DNA of 64,000 nt, taken from contig NC_046360.1 of NCBI RefSeq assembly GCF_004027225.2, forward strand, positions 1,476,001 through 1,540,000, in the 5' to 3' direction. This document shows, one piece after another, positions 14,581-26,600 of this stretch (position 1 is its first letter; each line of letters opens with the position of its first letter). A program made the position numbers and the translations under genes. Source of the stretch: Strigops habroptila. Lineage: Eukaryota; Chordata; Aves; Psittaciformes; Psittacidae. The notes beneath the pieces were generated by a model, which was not told the DNA's origin, did not search any database, and was given only the letters and a program-made list of their open reading frames with translations.

Positions 14581-15247
14581 CCTGGACTCTTTACCTGTTA
14601 TAATCTGGCCCCTCCAGGCAGGCGGTATGCAAATCACCTGGCTGAGAGAAACGAATCTGTGCCCTGAATGTGCTGCTACAAGGAAACCAGTCAGGCGAAA
14701 AGTTCAACACAATGGCTCGAGCAGATTCCAAGAAGGTCTCAAAGAAATGGCCTGCTTTATCTTTGCCCCCCCTGCAAATATTAAGCTACAGGAATGCCTT
14801 TTAAAAAGTGGCGTTTTTTAAGTTTCAAGGTAAGTACACAACGAGTGTAAGATGAACTTGTAATAAGTTACAAAAACCAGCAAAACACAGTGCTATAACT
14901 AAGGGAACACTTGCAACTGTGCAAACTCTATGCCTTAGGCATTAGTAGCACTATGACTTTTTCTTTTATTCAGCTTTTTGGTTCTCCACATGTGTTTGGT
15001 ATAGGCCTTGGTGCTGAGAAGTATTGATCACTCTCCACTTCTATTGACAGTAATTAACAGAGAGAGATTTGATGCTCATGAAAGTGAACAGACTCTTCTT
15101 AAGAGCAGAAGAAAAGATCTCCCCAGTCTTCATGTTTCATTCTCTCTATATAGTGTGGTAAACTGTCAAACTCAAGGAAATAGATTCCTCATGAGACTTC
15201 TGGCTTTTCATTCTGAAAGTTTATTTAAAGTATTTAAATTGTATTTA

Positions 15248-15612
15248 AGAAGGCTCCAGGGAGATCTTAGAGCTACCTTCCGATACCTAAAAGGGCCGAC
15301 AAGAAAGCTGGAGAGGGATTTTGGACAAGGGCCTGTAGGGACAGGCCAAGGGGAATGGCTTTAACCTGCCAGAGGGGAGATTGAGATGAGCTCTGAGGCA
15401 GAAGCTCTTCCCTGTGAGGGTGCTGAGGCACTGGCACAGGCTGCCCAGGGAAGCTGTGGCTGCCCCAGCCCTGGCAGTGTTCAAGGCCAGGTTGGACACA
15501 GGGGCTTGGAGCAACCTGCTCTAGTGGAGGGTGTCCCTGCCCGTGGCAGGGAGTGGAACTGGAGGAGCTTTAAGGTCGTTCAACCCAAACCAGTCTGGGA
15601 TTCTGGGATTTC
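15248..15612 (+). mobile_element. CR1 LINE 3' fragment, forward orientation
   Basis: The sequence runs from AAGGCTCCAGGGAGATCTTA through GCACTGGCACAGGCTGCCC, GTGTTCAAGGCCAGGTTGGA and GGTGTCCCTGCC to a terminal GGGATTCTGGGATT, the characteristic 8-bp-like CR1 3' tail. It is the longest of the four forward copies and is 5' truncated, as is typical of CR1. It ends about 440 bp before the FOXN4 CpG island, so it marks the upstream limit of likely unique promoter DNA. Confidence 0.9.
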
Positions 15613-16049
15613 CACGTTTATGCTTTGCTATGCAGAGTCCATATAAGCTGGTTCCATGACCGATTTCAAACTGCTTCTACATAAAGGCCACCTTTCATGA
15701 CAAGGAAGGTTGGTACTGGTTTTGATGATGAGCTTATAGGAAGAAAAATCTGGTTTCAAGGAAAGACCGGGCAAGTCCAGTGCAACCGCTTCTGTGGCTG
15801 ACCCTCACTGACACCATTTTGACCTTGATTGAGCCATTTCACTCCCGTCCCTCTGGTATTTGGGGGTAACATTGCCCGTAACTCACACCTTTGCTGTCAA
15901 ACATTGCTATCTGATGGGTGCACCATGCTTAAAAAGCCTCTGGTGAAAGAGGAAGTACAAGTATGGATGTCAGAATAAACGCTTCTATTTGCTATTTACC
16001 TTTCTATGTATTAACTTAGCTCAGTAAAGGTGCCCACATCAACCATGCA

Positions 16050-17200
16050 CCGTGCAGCCTGCCCGGGGCCCTCCCCTCCACCCTGCACCCCCAGCCCCAA
16101 CACCGTGGGTTCCTCGCGGGGACATGAGCGGTTCCCCCCGCCTCTGCCCACCCCACAGCGGGGCAGGCCGCTCTCTCCTGCCGGCTGCGGGCCGAGCCGT
16201 GCCCGCTCCATGGGGCAGGGACACGCGTCCTCCTCACCCCCCAGCTCCCCGCCGGGGCGCCATGTTCTGCCCCTCTCCTCACACCCCGGCGGCGCCTCCC
16301 CGCGTCCCCCGGGCGCTGCCCGCCGCCGGGCCCGCCTGAAGGAGGCGGCTGCCGCCCGCTCCCGGGCACCTTCCCGCGGAGACGCGGGGAGCGGAGGCCG
16401 GCGCCGGGCAGCGGCGGGCTCAGCGGCGGGGAACGTGAGCGGCGGGCGGGGAGAGGCGGGCCCGGCCGCTGCCTCCTCACCCCTCCCAGCGGGGCAGCGG
16501 GCACCGGCGGCCGGCGCGGGGTCCCTCCGAGGCGCTGCCCCGGCTGCGGGGCGGCCCCGCTCCCCCTCACACATCCACTCCCCCCGCGCTCCAGCCGTTT
16601 GAACGCGGGGCGGGTCCCTTCCCCCTCGCTGGAAAGTTGCACGAAGTTGGGTTGTTTTGAGCTTTTTCCCTGGTTTTGGGGGTGATTTTTCCTCTAAGCC
16701 CCCCGCGCTCGCCCGTCCCACAGCACAGTCCCCCGGGCGCTGGCGGGGCGGGACCGGGGGAAACGCGGCGCTTCCCCCGACCCTGCCCCGGCCCTGACCC
16801 CGCGGGCGGCCCCGGCCGCGCATGCTCCAGGCTGGACAGCTCCTGAGAGGGAAATTTAAAACCGGGCTGGAGCCCGGCCCCGCCGCCGACTCGCCGCGGC
16901 TCCGAGCCGCCGCCGGCTCCCTCGCGGCTCCCCCGGGCCCCCTCAGAGGGACACCCCGCCGCGCCGCAGCGCGGAGCTCCGGCCGGGCCCCCGGGCCCCG
17001 GCCTGCCAGGTTGGTGGAAGGCGCGGGCAGGCCGGGGCGCGGGGTGCGGGGATGCGCCGGGACCGCCGCCGCCGCCGCGAAGGGTTCGGGAGCGCTCCGG
17101 GGCAGGTCCGGAGGTGCCGGGTTCGGTTCCCCGGGCTCCATCCTCCCCGGGGAGGCCTGGACCGCGGCACGGCACCGCGGGCTGCTCATCCCAAATGCTT
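16050..17200 (+). promoter_or_regulatory. FOXN4: CpG island, probable FOXN4 promoter and 5' UTR region
   Basis: CpG dinucleotides are very dense here (runs such as GGCGGGCGGGG and CCGCCGCCGCCGCG) against an AT-rich background on both sides. Long open frames on both strands (up to 451 codons on minus) are compositional artefacts of the G+C content and match nothing. The island ends about 350 bp before the FOXN4 start codon at 17547, so it is the likely promoter and may hold noncoding first-exon sequence. An AAATTTAAAA stretch near 16852 is the only TATA-like element. The exact transcription start cannot be set from sequence alone. Confidence 0.7.
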
Positions 17201-17546
17201 TTGGGGTGTTTAAGAGCAGCCCCCAAACGGGGTGTGTGTGTCCCTGTGCTGACTCCTGTGCTCCGGTACCAACAGCCCCCTTTCTCCCTTCGTTGCTCCC
17301 TCCATCGGGGCAAGGTTCCCATTTGGAGCTCTGGATTGTTTTCCCCCCTCCCTTAAAATATTTCACTGCACTGCCTGGTCCAAATAAAGCCAGTGCACCT
17401 GCAGGGCAAGGTGATGGAAGTCGGGCTTTCCTTCCCTACAGCCCGGGGTTCCAGCCGGGATTTGTGGTCTCCCGCCGCTGCTGAAGTGCTGGATAGCTAC
17501 TGCTGCCCGAACAGCTTCCTTCGGTTTCCCTGTCTGTGCCAAGGAG

Positions 17547-17629
17547 ATGATAGAGAGCGATATCCCGTCCATAATGTCAGGAATCCTTAGGAATTCAGAG
17601 CAAAACCACCACCCTCCACAGGAGTACAG
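17547..17629 (+). CDS. FOXN4: FOXN4 first coding exon
   Basis: ATG at 17547 opens [19 protein letters not shown] and the exon ends ...HHPPQEY plus AG, followed by donor GTGAGA. The peptide is nearly identical to the human FOXN4 N-terminus, which fixes the start. The phase-2 end joins to the G at 26509 to give Arg, then LLAPEP, matching human RLLA. The exon is separated from exon 2 by 8.9 kb. An upstream noncoding exon is possible: CCGAACAG near 17503-17510 or TGCCAAG just before GAGATG could act as acceptor, but neither is strong. Confidence 0.93.
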
Positions 17630-20600
17630 GTGAGACTTTTACCGATCTCAACAATACACGCTGCGCTGGCACTGATAACTGATGTTGTTTTCCCATTATT
17701 TCCTAAAAAATCCCTTAGCACATAGAAATCAACTTTTTCCCCTTCTTTTTAAAGTTAACTGCGTTATTTCTCCACTCTAAATTGCATTTCTAAGCTGCTG
17801 ACCTGTTACAACGTGTTACTTATTTAGAAGCATTCCTGTTTGAAGTGTTCTGATACTAAACTAGGTTGGATAAATACACCTTCAGAGCCTTGGGTTGTCC
17901 TCACAGCAAACTCTCTCGACTGTATAAGTGTTGCCAGAGAAGGATATTCTTGCTAACTAATAATTACTGAAAAGTTCCCTTTCAGATCCCATTTTGCGTT
18001 GTTATGAAGCAGTCACAGGGAGACTAAATCAAGTGTAACAGACACCAGAAGAGCTTTTTGTTAAAACAAGCACTTCTGTAGGACTCCAAAGCACTGGCAT
18101 GTCTTCTAAGATGGGTGGGAACAAACCTGGGTTTGCCAGCAGCCTTTGATAACTTACCTGAACCACTATGTGTCCGTTATCATTTGAAAGTATTGTTGGG
18201 AGTCACGGGGTAGCTCTGCATGAATTACAGTGCACTGGGTTAAGTTGGGTTACAACTTGTCACATGATGAAAGTTCCAAGAAATACAGAAGAGCAGAACA
18301 CAGCCCAGCTCCCACAGTAAAATAATAGCAATATTTTCTTGTCTTGATATGGGGAACGAGAGATTATCATCACCTCCCCCCCGCCTGGGGGTGTTCTCAC
18401 CCATTTCCATGGGTAGAAGTGCTCTGCTGCAGGTATTCTTCTGTTAGCCTCCCTCTGTTCAAAATGCAAACCCTGCCCCGCAGCCTCTTGCAGCGCAACA
18501 AGTGATTTGTTATACTCTGTGCAGCCACTGTGGAACAAGGTTTGTGGAGCTCTGTTTTGCTGTTTACTGAAGCACTGCTTGCTCCAGGCATTTCTGTTGG
18601 CTGTGTCAATATTTGTAAAGAAATTATTCAGTATTTAATGAAGGGGGTGTAGGAGAGAGGCTGTGGGTACTTAAATACAAGTCTGTATCCTCAGTGCCCT
18701 GAAGAACGTCCCACCTTAACAAAGACCCTTTTTATGGAGAGAACTATTCTTTAACTCATAGCTGCAGAAAAAACACTCTCTCTTTTGGAAGAAAGTTAGG
18801 GTTTATCTTGCTGCCAGTACAGGATTCTAAGAGTTTCTTCTTTTCTTCTGAAGTCAGCTGCTTTTAAAAACGACTTTCAATTCTCTGCTAAACATTTTGC
18901 ACTGAAAGATCCCAGTTCTCTAAAGTTTTTCCCCCACTTGTGATTTCTTTAACGCAGCTTTAAAATGAATGATTTGACCTCATTTAGTAGTGGCAAATTC
19001 TGATAAAGATGCATAAAATCTGAACTGCGCCATAAATGCAGAGCAGTATTTGTCCTACTTCATGAGAAAACACTTTGGATTATGTAAAAGAAAATCTTTT
19101 AGACTGAATGATTTTAAGAAAAGAATAGACCTGTCAAATTCTATCAGCTCTGTTTACTCTCCTGCTGTCACCACAGCCCAAGACTGGAACCCACAGTCCT
19201 GAGTTCTCCATGGGGGAGCATCAAGGCTCCACAAAATGGGGAATGGCCTCCAATTAGTGAGTGGGAGGCTGGGGCTGTGCTGAGAATACTCTTCTGTCTC
19301 ACTTGGAATGTTTCAATGGGACAGTTGGACTTGGAGGAGACCAGGCTTTCCTGCAGGAGTGCAGGAGGAAGCTCTGAAAAGGGAGGGAGTGCATGGGCAT
19401 GTAAGCAGGGGATCAAATCAGCAAGTACCAAGAAGTTTTCATGCTTACAGTTTGAAACCAGGGGATTTTAGTTATTTTTTAAACCTATGAAGAAAAGAAA
19501 ATACCTGTGATTTTATCAGATCTTTGAATTTTGTGGATCCAAAGCATCCATAGTAAATTTGATGTAGCACATAGAGTAGTCATGAGGTTTAAACTGCTAT
19601 GCAAAGTCCAGGGACTACTTGTACTGGAGTAAAATGATTTCAGACTAAGATCTCTTCCAGCTGTGGGATATAGAACATCATGCTGTCCAGGAATGATTAA
19701 GGACCATCATATCTCCTCTAATGCCTGTGGGTTTATGGTGCTGTCACTGCCTGGCTACCAGCGCAAAGTAATACTTCATATTAGCAGATGCCTCTCCCAG
19801 AGCAAATGCCACAACCTTCAGTATATTCATAATTGTAGTAGTGACAAATGTTTCTAATGATTTCATTTTACATTTCAGGGAATAGAAGTAGAGAATTGTA
19901 ACACACTGGGATTTTTTAACCCTTAACACTTTATTCTTGGTAATTATAATTAATAATCTAACATTATGTTTTAACGTAAATATTTTGGTGTTCAAATCAA
20001 TAGGCAGACTACAGGTTTACTATGCAGTGGTACACCTGTGGTTATTGCAGCACAAAGCTACATAAATCAAAGGAGTCAACTCCAAGGCTACTAAGTGAGT
20101 GGAGAGCATTCATGGTCTTCAACGGGCTTGGACCTGCTCTCTGAGTAACAAGGTTCTTCGGCACGTGAACACTGCTGTCTTCAAGCAATAGTTTTAGTTG
20201 AAATCTGCAATCTATTATTTTGTAGTCTGATTTAATGTACTTCTATTTATCAGGGATTATTCCATTCCAAACTAGGTACAATTATGTGTGGTTTATTATA
20301 TATTGCATAATAAATCATGACCTGGCCATTAGAAGGGAGACAGTAACTTGCTATTGATTATTTGGCATGTATGAAAACTTGAATTTAAGGAATCCAATCA
20401 CCACTTTAAGTAACAATGTGGCATCTATATTTTGAAAGAAGTAACTAAAATGCATAATTCTACTTGAAGAAATAACATTACTTCAGATGTAAAGCTAACC
20501 CTATCAACAAGATAAATTAACTTCATGTACATTTTAGCTCTCCTAAGTGGTTCTCTCATATCTGGTCTTGCACTTTGGTTTCTGGAGATGGAGCCACACC

Positions 20601-23600
20601 TCAGGCCTCCTGACTGTCACAACTGGAAGGAGTCTGGGAGTTTACATGAAGGACATTTCTGCTGACAAAAGGTTCCAAATGCATAACTAACAAAAGAGTC
20701 ACTGCTTCTGGAGAAAGTGTCAGTGTCCATTCCCTTGACACTGTGTGTGTCTGACAGGGACTGAGGCTGTGGCTCCATGGGTCCGAGGAATTTCACCACA
20801 GTAGTTGCTTCATTCTTTAAATAAATGTGAGAAACCTCCTAGGAACCAGTCAGACTTGGGCCACTGTGGGTTGATTTAAGTGGATTAACTCCACTGTTTC
20901 CTGTGCAGCTCCTGAAGTGTGCTGAGCACTGTTAATAAAACACTGTGGCCCTTGCTCCTCAAACCGTCCTGCAGTTACAGGCAGAGATGGGGAGGACACA
21001 TCTGTACCCAGGCAATCTCTTGCTTCCCAGGCTCACCCGCCTCCCGTGAAACCAGAACAGAGTTCATCTCTTACCTCAAAAACAGGGCTTGACCTCCCAT
21101 TCAAAACATGGACACAGAAAAGGAATTCCTCAGCACTCCTGTGAGATCTCAGCTGCTCGTGGCACTGCTCTCAATTTACCCACCTTAAAAATCTCATACA
21201 TGTGGAAAGCAGAATTACTGCATGACCATAGCAGCAAGCAATGCACTTGAGATGGGTTCTTGCAACAGTGCAACCCCAAGGGTTGTGTCTTTTATATTCC
21301 CTTTACACTGGGGTAAATAGCTACACAAGATCCCAGGCAGGTGGATCTGCTCAGTGCTAATGAACAGCACCTGAAGCAATGTTAAAGGAAAAAACAGCTT
21401 CCCAGATAGACAATGCTCCTTTAAAAGAAAACATTCCTCTGGTGCTTGGTACTTCAACACATCTTTGTATTGAGGAGAAGCTTATGTTGATGTTAGTCCG
21501 AGGTTTGGATGTTTGTTTGGGGTTTTTTAATAACAAAACAGATTGCAGGGTCAGATACTGGCTGTAAATCCAAACCCAGGGGTGGTTGTGTGGGTAAAGC
21601 TCAGCAGGGAGCTCAGCTGGGAGCTCGGTGCTGACATTGCTGCTAACTTCCTCTTAGGCTTAAGCAAATCACATAGGTCGCTTGTAACTCAGTTTTCCTT
21701 CATCTCTCACCAAAATGATGTAATGAGGGTTGTGAAACACAGAGCTGAAATGTATAAAAGTCTCCAGGAGACCATCTATAGCCTGTTCTGTTAGTGCTAA
21801 GCACCTTTGCAGAAGGTGTTTAGAGAATCATCTTCTGATCCATGGTGCAAGAAAAGAACAGCAACACCTGACAGGTTAATCATGTTATTTGCTTTTTCCT
21901 CACTAGTTTAGGCTCCTAAATCCTAAATTTCTTGAGTTGTAGCCAAGGAGGGACTTTCTGGTTGTCCCTGGAAAGCTGCCTAATTTCTGTTCTCCTTTCC
22001 AGCAAGGCCAGAAATTACTCAGAGAACCTGAAGACAGGGAGGAGAAAGATGTGCTGGTGGTTTGGGGTTGGATGGGTCGTGTGTCTTCAAGAGGCAAAGA
22101 GGACTTGCAGTCCGAAAGCAGAGCGAGCTGCTGGCTGGAGCAGGAGAGGAGCTGGCAGACACAGGGAGGAGAGAGGCAGGAAACAGAACCTAGAGTGAGG
22201 AAAAGCACCTACACAGGAGGAAGATGGGAAGTGCATGGGGGAAGAGGCAGAGCAGATGGAGTGAGGAGCAGAAGGAGATGTGTTTTTGACTCCCTCAATA
22301 AAACAGAGAATGCTTCTCACCATGGAGACATCTGGAGAGTCACAAAACAAATATTTTCCTTGTGGTGTTTTACATATGAGAAATCACCATGGGTGTTCTG
22401 AGGACATTGTGTAATCCCAGGCATTAGAAAAGAGTTTCTCATCACCACTTCAAGAAGAGGTTTTCTTAGGACTCTTCCTGTTCAGGTGTCACACTGGATA
22501 AATCATTGCAAACAGTTAATCTACACCTAATCTGCTCTTACTTGTTGAACAGTTGTATTAAGCACAGGCAAAAGTTCAGATGTCAGTGCTGCAATGGTAA
22601 TAAATAAATATAAATAGTCCATAAACAGAAACACCCAGTTATTGGTTAAACTATCTGGAGATAAAATACCTTACAGTATGCTTGTCACTGCTGAGCTTTC
22701 CTTTTGTCTTAACACACTTGTTTGGCAGATTATTCTACAATGCTGTTGAAGAGGTAGTCCTTATAATCTCCAATGACATATTGCCCATACCAAGGTGTTT
22801 GCCAATGTAGAAGTGGATAGTTCACCTTCACGGTAGTGAGGAACTACCTTAGATCCAGCTCTTAGAACAGCTTAATGTGAGGAAAGATGGTAAAGCTACA
22901 TCTATGAATATAGATCCAAATTCAACTCTGAAGTTAGTCGCCGAGTCCCACGAGGTTATGCCAGGAATGGATTTCATTCCATCTAGGTAGCTGTTGTGCC
23001 AGCAGCAGGTACTTGATGGGGGAAAAAACATATACAAGTATCTTAGGTATATCTAGGTGATGGCTTTGCACTGCTGACAGGCTCTGGTGGGCTTTGCCAG
23101 ATGTGCAGCCAATGCAGGAGACCCATCTCTGTGATTGCAGGCAGAAAGGTGTGGAGCTCAATGTTGGGAGATCTGGGAAGGAGTTTCATTCCCAGGGGTG
23201 TTTTTCTTGATTCTGGAAAAGCAAACTTCGTGCAGGCTGGCACAAAGGTCTATTGCCCTGATTGGATAAATAGTTTGGGCAGTGCATGCTAGAGCAGATA
23301 GCAAAGATTCACACTGCCTCTGAGCATTATGTATCATACCTGTCCTAGCTCAGGGGTACACCTTCTGATGCACAGAGGAGAACTGGGCCTTAAAGCCTCA
23401 GCATCATGTGGATTCTTGCTCTGCAGTGCCTTTCTAGGACAGGAACACAGAGAAACAAGCGTGTTTTCCTGCAGAGGTTTGGAAAGAGAGGGGTAAAACC
23501 CAAGTTGCACCATTTCACCCCACCTTTATGAATCATATCATGTTTGCAGCGTCACTGGTGTCACTATCACCTTGTCTTCCCAGGCGTTCCTGGCTCAGCC

Positions 23601-26600
23601 TATGCACCAGGCAGCCCTGGGGAATGTGCAGCTGGGGACGTTTTTGGTGTGTGCATTAATTACAGCGTATCACTATTTATCTCATTTACATGCTCTGAAA
23701 GGAAAGAGCTGCTTTTACTACAGTGCCCCATTGTGCCAGGGGCTGTGAACACCCGTCCAAAGGCAGGATCTCTGACTCCTGAAGTTTGCCCTCGAACGTG
23801 AGATGAAAAGGGTGGTGGAGGGGAGCAGAATCAGAGTCCACATGATATTACAGCATGTACTGATCCATCCGCAGTTGTCTCGGCACAGGCAGTTTTTCAG
23901 GTCAGGGAAATTGAACCCAATGAGATGAAAATGTCAGGTATTCCTGTGCACAGCTCTCTCCCGAGGCAGCTAGATTAGCATTCCTTCACTAAAAGCAGGG
24001 CACACATTGAGGCTGTGCACTGGGAGATAAGCTGGGTTTATGCTGCAGAATATATCTGGGCATTTAAAGCCCTTGGGCATGCTTTAAGCAGTTTCACCTT
24101 CTTTAAGACATGAAATTTCAACGGTGGTTTTGAAGACAACCTGTAGAATAATCCTTAAATGTGAAATATTTTATTCTGATTCAATAGTCTTCCCCCCCCC
24201 CCTTACAGTTATTCTAACAACTAACAAATCCATTAAAAATAAAAAAGAGTGAGTGCGCAGCCAGGGGTGGTTTCAAAAGCACTGTAAACCCAAATTCAAA
24301 GAGCTGTGCTAGGATGAGGAAGGGAGGGAAATGTCTTCGTCTTGGAGAAAGAGCTGGCTCCACATTTGTTTAGTTATTACATATTATTGCATCTTGGTAT
24401 CTGTTTAAGCCCAGAGAAGCTGTGGCTGCCCCATCCCTGGCAGTGTTCAAGGCCAGGTTGGACACAGGGGCTTGGAGCAACCTGCTCTAGTGGAAGGTGT
24501 CCCTGCCCGTGGCAGGGGGTTGGAACTGGATGAGCTTTAAGGTCCCTTCAACCCAAACCAGTCTGGGATTCTGTGCTTCTAATAACTATTAATATCAACC
24601 TAAAAGTTTAGTCGCCTTCCTTGTTCCCGTTTGGATTGACAGCATGGGTTGGCATCATGAGGATGCTGAGCGGGATACGCTGCACAATGCTCACTGGCAA
24701 GTAGGGGAGGTGCAGCTGAAGCTTCTGATGGCATCCAGCTGCACCCAGAGCATCACCAGTCATTCCCACCTCTGTGAAGAGCACCAGGATGAGTGCATCC
24801 AGGGAGAGCGCAAAGCAGAGGCCTCTATTTCCCGACAAGCTAGAGCCGGGAAGGCTGCAGAGCACCACCGCGCTTCCCGGGGCCCGGCAGTGCGGGACTG
24901 GATGCTCATCCCATGCGGAGGAGCAGCGAGGGCATGTGGTGGATTCATCGCCTGACAGGAGGCGTGTGCTGACCCTCACCGCCCATCTGACCCCGCTGTT
25001 TGTTGGAGGGGCTGCGGTGCCTGGGAGGACTGGCAGGGGCCGGGGTGCCAGATGGCATGTGATGTGTGCTGTGTGTCGCCTGTCATTCAGCCAGATTAAT
25101 GCGAGGGTTGGAAAGAGGAGGAGAAGAAGGGAGAGGGGGGGGCGAAACAATTAAGCAAGAATCCCAAAAACAATGGAGGCCACGTGCCGGCGGGCAGCGG
25201 TTGCTGGCGGCACAATGGGTTATCGGCTCCCCATGAATGGGCCCAACTGTTGCAAACGACATGAGCCTGCCCAGTTTTCAAATCATTTAATGCTCCTGTT
25301 TACTTCCAATCCAGCCAATCTCCGCGCTGGCAGCGCCGTCACCTGATGGGCTTTTTCTGTATTTAAGTCCCAGGCCTCACAAAATAACTGAAGAGCGGTA
25401 ACCATGGCAATGCTAATTATTGTGCTGTAACTACAGTAGGAGAAAGGGACCAGGGGAGGCTGGGAGAGAGGTTTGAAGATGTTTTCTGGCCAGGATTTGA
25501 GCTTTTGGCTCCTGGTCATGTGTTTTGAGGGTTTTTTTTTCCCTCCCCTTTTCTTCTTTTCAGAATCTTTTAACAAACAAATAAATCACCCTCTGCTTTC
25601 CAGATCTCCCAGATAATAGTTTCGGGGACTTGGATACATGTTTCTGGAGATCATGAATAGAGGAGCTGAAAGCTGCTGGGCAGCCAGGCACTGGAGCTCT
25701 GCCTCCTTCTTTTGAGCTGATTTAGAGTAGTCTAAAACATAAAAGATGCTTCAGCAAGAGACCAGATTTATTTAAGGCTTCTGCACCGTCATTTGGCAAC
25801 GAACACACACGTTAGTAGCACACATCTACGGGAGAGCTCTTGAAAGTCTCTGTTTTGAAAGCAAAATCAACTACATCCAACTATAACTATGTTCTTCTGA
25901 GAGAGAAAGGTGTTTTCCTGGACCTGAATCCCTTTGGGTTTACCCTGGATATCTAATGATGACTTCCTGACATGTTCTAAGATACCTGTGACTTCTGTAG
26001 TACTGTTTAACATAAGTAAAAGTAGTTGAGCTTTTCATTTGCAATAGTTCTTTTACTGACTTTAATAGGAGCTTTGGCCGCACAGGATTTTTCGAGCACT
26101 GTAAATATATATCACATTTGTACCGTGCATTCTATCAGAAGCAAAACCAAACAGGTGGGGTAGAGTGTGCAGAATGGATCAAAACCAGAGTTTTTACCCC
26201 AAAGCAGCCTCTCATCGTTGTGCCGCTAACAACAGGCTAGTGTGAGTGTGCATTCAGTCACCGGCTTTGCATTCTGAGCCTTTAGTATGCCAAAACCTCC
26301 CTAATAACTGTTTCATACACTTCGTGCTTCCTTGTTAAGTACCAATAACTCCATAGCTCTGATGGCAGCGGTCAGAGGTTCGTTCTGTGAAGGTTTGTGT
26401 CTGCAGCAGCTGAAAACGTGAGCTCCGGCACCCCGGACACCTCTCCTCTGAGCGGGGACAGCGATGCAGCAGCTCAGCTCTCTGCTCACCTCCCATGCTA
26501 TCCCGCAGGCTCCTCGCTCCCGAGCCCTCCCAGCTGAGTGAGGATGACCTCCCCAGCGACTTGCAGTCCTTGTCGTGGCTGACATCTGTTGATGTCCCTC

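Larger units (their letters stand above)
17630..26508 (+). other. FOXN4: FOXN4 intron 1, 8.9 kb, noncoding
   Basis: This intron joins the first coding exon (donor GTGAGA) to exon 2 (acceptor TCCCGCAG). It holds one CR1 remnant (24410-24576), an 11-C tract at 24192-24202, and a composition-distinct block at 25080-25460 rich in transcription-factor motifs. A 180-codon minus-strand open frame (24608-25150) matches nothing I recognise. Large first introns of developmental regulators often carry enhancers, so this is the natural place to look for FOXN4 control elements. Confidence 0.85.

Noticed and set aside
1-16000. Expected MYO1H neighbour
   Set aside because: Human synteny predicts MYO1H beyond FOXN4, but no myosin motor or IQ sequence is visible in any frame. 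It may lie outside the window.
16011-17366. 451-codon minus-strand open frame and several 190-250-codon frames on both strands
   Set aside because: They lie in a CpG island, are Pro/Arg/Gly/Ala-rich in every frame, have no domain and overlap each other. High G+C removes stop codons by chance.
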